64,000 nucleotides of DNA from an uncultured Eubacteriales bacterium (GTDB taxonomy: Bacteria > Bacillota > Clostridia > Christensenellales > UMGS416), in contig UQLW01000002.1 in NCBI GenBank assembly GCA_900542005.1, forward strand, positions 62,001-126,000. The letters run 5' to 3'. The first letter of the stretch is position 1. Each line of letters begins with the position of its first letter. A program made the translations under genes and the position numbers. The notes under the pieces were generated by a model that worked only from the letters and a program-made list of their open reading frames with translations, was not told where the DNA came from and did not search any database. Positions 61,347 through 64,000 of the stretch are shown in pieces.

Positions 61347-62047
61347 CGGTGGTTCCCCCCTTCCGGCTGCACCTCCGTCACCGTCAGCCGCCCTCCCTGC
61401 ACCCGGAAGCGCACCTCAAGCCCCGCGAAGGACAGGCCGTACAGGCGCTCCCCATCCTGCTGATAGGCCGGCCGCGGATCCTGAGCCAGCACCCCCAGGA
61501 GCGCATCCTGCTTTCCACGGGGCACCCGCTCCAATAGCTCCGGGGGAAAGTCCACTTCAAGCCCGTCCGCAGCGTGGGGCGCGGCAAAGCCGCCTGCCGC
61601 CTCAGGATAGCAATCGGCATGGGGCAAGTAGGGCTTGATATCGAAGATCGGCGTGCCGTCCATCAGGTCGGCGCCCCGCACATATAGCACAGGCCCCAGG
61701 CCTTCCGCCTGCCCGATGCCAGCCAAGCGCACACAGGAGAGGCCCAGGCCGTTGGGCCGGAAGGGCGAGCGGGTGGCAAACACGCCCATGCGGGCGTTCC
61801 CGCCCAGCCTGGGCGGCCGCACCGTCGGCGACCAGCCCTGATGCCCGGCATGGGAAAAGGCCCATATCAGCCAGATATGGGAAAAGCCCTCCAGGCCCCG
61901 CAGCGCCTCAGGCACCCGGTAGGCCGGCTCAAAGACAATGCGCCCCTCCAGCGCCTCCACCAGCCCGCTCTGCCGGGGGATGCCGAACTTTTCCGGGAAG
62001 TCTGTCTGGATCCGGGCAATCGGTTCCAGCGTATACTGCCTTTGCAT
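61343..62047 (-). CDS. trmO: tRNA t6A37 N6-methyltransferase TrmO
   Basis: SAM-dependent methylation of t6A37 in threonine tRNAs (TsaA/TrmO family). The 234 residues show the TrmO signatures IARIQTDFPEKFGIPRQSGL, FSHIWLIWAFSHA, ATRSPFRPNGLGLS and DLMDGTPIFDIKPYLPHAD, then a C-terminal extension of the longer bacterial form. Start at the ATG 62045-62047 with AGGAGG upstream; the ATG 30 bases up is less favoured. Confidence 0.95.
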   Translation of the reverse strand: MQRQYTLEPIARIQTDFPEKFGIPRQSGLVEALEGRIVFEPAYRVPEALRGLEGFSHIWLIWAFSHAGHQGWSPTVRPPRLGGNARMGVFATRSPFRPNGLGLSCVRLAGIGQAEGLGPVLYVRGADLMDGTPIFDIKPYLPHADCYPEAAGGFAAPHAADGLEVDFPPELLERVPRGKQDALLGVLAQDPRPAYQQDGERLYGLSFAGLEVRFRVQGGRLTVTEVQPEGGNHR

Positions 62048-62098
62048 GGGCTCCTCCTTTTGTCCTGTTCCGGTCATGCTGCCCGCAGCCTTCAGGGG

Positions 62099-62949
62099 TT
62101 ACGCCGCCCGGGATGACCGGCTCCGGGCCTTGGCCAAGTAGGTTACGGCAAATATGCCGCCCAGGATCAGCACGATCATGGGGCCCGCCGATACGTCCCA
62201 CAGATAGGACAGAACCAGGCCCAGCAGGCCGGAAAACAGCGAAAAGGCCAATGAAAGCAGGGTGTATTGCCTGGCGCTGCGGGCCACGTTCCGGGCGGAG
62301 GCCGCCGGCAGGATCAGCAGCGCGTTAATCATCAGGATCCCCACCCACTGGATGGACAGCATCACCACCACGGCGACCGCAAGGATGAAGGCCATCTCCA
62401 CCCACTTGACCCGCGCGCCCCGGCTGGCCGCCAGGGAGGGGTTCACGCTGGTCAGCAGCAGCGGATTAAACAGGACGATCCACAGCACGACGACAGCGCC
62501 CAGCGTCAGCGCCAGCAGCCCCAGGTCGGCGGGGGTAATGGCCAGAATATCGCCCACCAGGTAGGATGAATACCGCGCGAAACCGCCGCCGCGGGAGAGG
62601 ATGACCAGGCCCAGGGCCATAGCCAGCGAGGAAAACACCGAGATCACCGTATCTGTCGAGCTGGATCCGGCCGCCTTGACCCGGCTGATGACCACAGCCA
62701 TCAGGATGCCGAAGGCCACCATGCAGATCAGCTGGTTTTCCATGCCCAGCAGCACGCCGATGGCGATACCCGTCAGCGCCGAATGGCCCAGGGCGTCGGA
62801 GAAATAGGCCATCCGATTGTTGACGGCCATGGTGCCCAGCAGGCCCAGCAGCGGGGCGATCAGCAAAAGCGCCAGCAGCGCGTTCTTCATAAAGGCAAAG
62901 CGGAACATATCAAAGGGCAGCAGCGTGTCCAGGATCCCATAGAGGATAT

Positions 62950-62953
<4 letters not shown>
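62099..62953 (-). CDS. Metal (Zn/Mn) ABC transporter permease
   Basis: Membrane subunit of a ZnuB/MntB-type importer. Its 284 residues form about eight helices, with the typical NNRMAYFSDALGHSALTGIAIG segment and a late VVMLSIQWVGILMINALLILPAA. The start overlaps the ATPase gene by 4 bases (ATGA). It forms an operon binding protein-ATPase-permease on the minus strand, entering from the right edge. The metal cannot be decided by eye. Confidence 0.93.
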
Positions 62954-63674
<721 letters not shown>

Positions 63675-63678
<4 letters not shown>

Positions 63679-64000
63679 TGCAGCGCCTCGCAAATGGCCT
63701 GGGCGTTCGCCAGCTGGATCCGCTCATAGGCCTGCGCGTCCAGCTCGCCGGTAGTCATGGGATCCAGGGTCACCAGCCGGGCCCCGGTCTCTCCGGCCAC
63801 GGCCTCCGGGGCTGAGCCCGTGGTATCGGGCTCAATAAACACCGTATCGATCCCTTCCTGTTCCATCAGGTCGCAGATCCTGCCGAGCTCCGCCGCCGAG
63901 GGGTCGGTTTCCTCGTCCTGCTGGATGACTGCCGCCACCTCCAGGCCAAAGGCCCGGGCCAGATACGCGAAGGCGTCATGGCTTGTCACCATGCTCCGCC
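63675..64000 (-). CDS. Metal ABC transporter substrate-binding protein (C-terminal part)
   Basis: Only the last ~108 residues are inside the window; the 5' end is beyond 64000. TSHDAFAYLARAFGLEV carries the metal-binding His of cluster A-1/ZnuA-type lipoproteins, and the EPDTTGSAPEAVAGETGARLVTLDP ending is also family-like. It is followed by the ATPase and permease genes with 4-base overlaps. Confidence 0.9.

Overview
The window reads as a chromosomal stretch from a GC-rich, Gram-positive, endospore-forming member of the Firmicutes, most likely a gut-type Clostridia lineage. The evidence is the dipicolinate synthase pair dpaA-dpaB, a D-alanyl-teichoic-acid (dlt) operon, lgt, tepA-ylzJ and the rsfS-yqeK-nadD / yhbY-obg housekeeping block. 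Strong GGAGG ribosome binding sites and clean sigma-A type promoters are common. A species cannot be named from sequence reading alone. I saw no rRNA, tRNA, CRISPR array, transposase or phage gene.

Layout. 1-10.7 kb is mostly minus-strand housekeeping: two tandem MATE exporters, pncB, a membrane protein, lgt, rsfS-yqeK-nadD, then yhbY, obg and nth. 10.8-15.2 kb is an AT-richer island carrying dltA-B-C-D plus a 45-residue gene at its 3' end that looks like dltX. 15.2-21 kb holds a DUF3343 gene divergent from a NifS-like aminotransferase, then the sporulation/lysine-pathway block ylzJ-tepA-aspartokinase-dpaB-dpaA, ordered much as in Bacillus. 21-34.8 kb is a carbohydrate-utilisation region: two LplB/YtcP-type permeases, a frameshifted DUF4838 glycosidase-like gene, an SGNH esterase, a clan-A glycosidase, a GH127 beta-L-arabinofuranosidase, and a sugar-binding lipoprotein paired with a membrane-bound LuxR-type regulator behind a structured leader.

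34.9-42.4 kb is one long minus-strand gene run (hydroxyacid dehydrogenase, pepF, GtrA-fused glycosyltransferase, small membrane protein, cca, nagA, lipoprotein). 42.5-46 kb is a plus run of a YgjP-like metallopeptidase, a UvrD-like helicase and a GNAT acetyltransferase. A diguanylate cyclase with an ECF-S-like membrane domain and a YjjG-type phosphatase follow on the minus strand. 48-60.3 kb is a plus-strand metabolic region: GH78 rhamnosidase, S9 peptidase, URO-D family protein, a heterodimeric ABC exporter, and a Gfo/Idh/MocA-HAD-Gfo/Idh/MocA run. 60.4-64 kb returns to the minus strand with a zinc/manganese-type ABC transporter, trmO and a homocysteine S-methyltransferase family gene. The window ends cut the first MATE gene and the metal-binding protein gene.

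How the genes fit together. GH127, GH78, the DUF4838 protein, the SGNH esterase and the CUT1 permeases suggest growth on plant glycans or glycosides carrying arabinofuranose and rhamnose, with sensing through the lipoprotein/LuxR pair. The dlt genes tune cell-envelope charge, and dpaAB with aspartokinase feed dipicolinate into the spore. The most notable items are the dltX-like gene in an unexpected position, the structured leader ahead of the sugar-binding lipoprotein with its membrane LuxR partner, and the frameshift in the DUF4838 gene.
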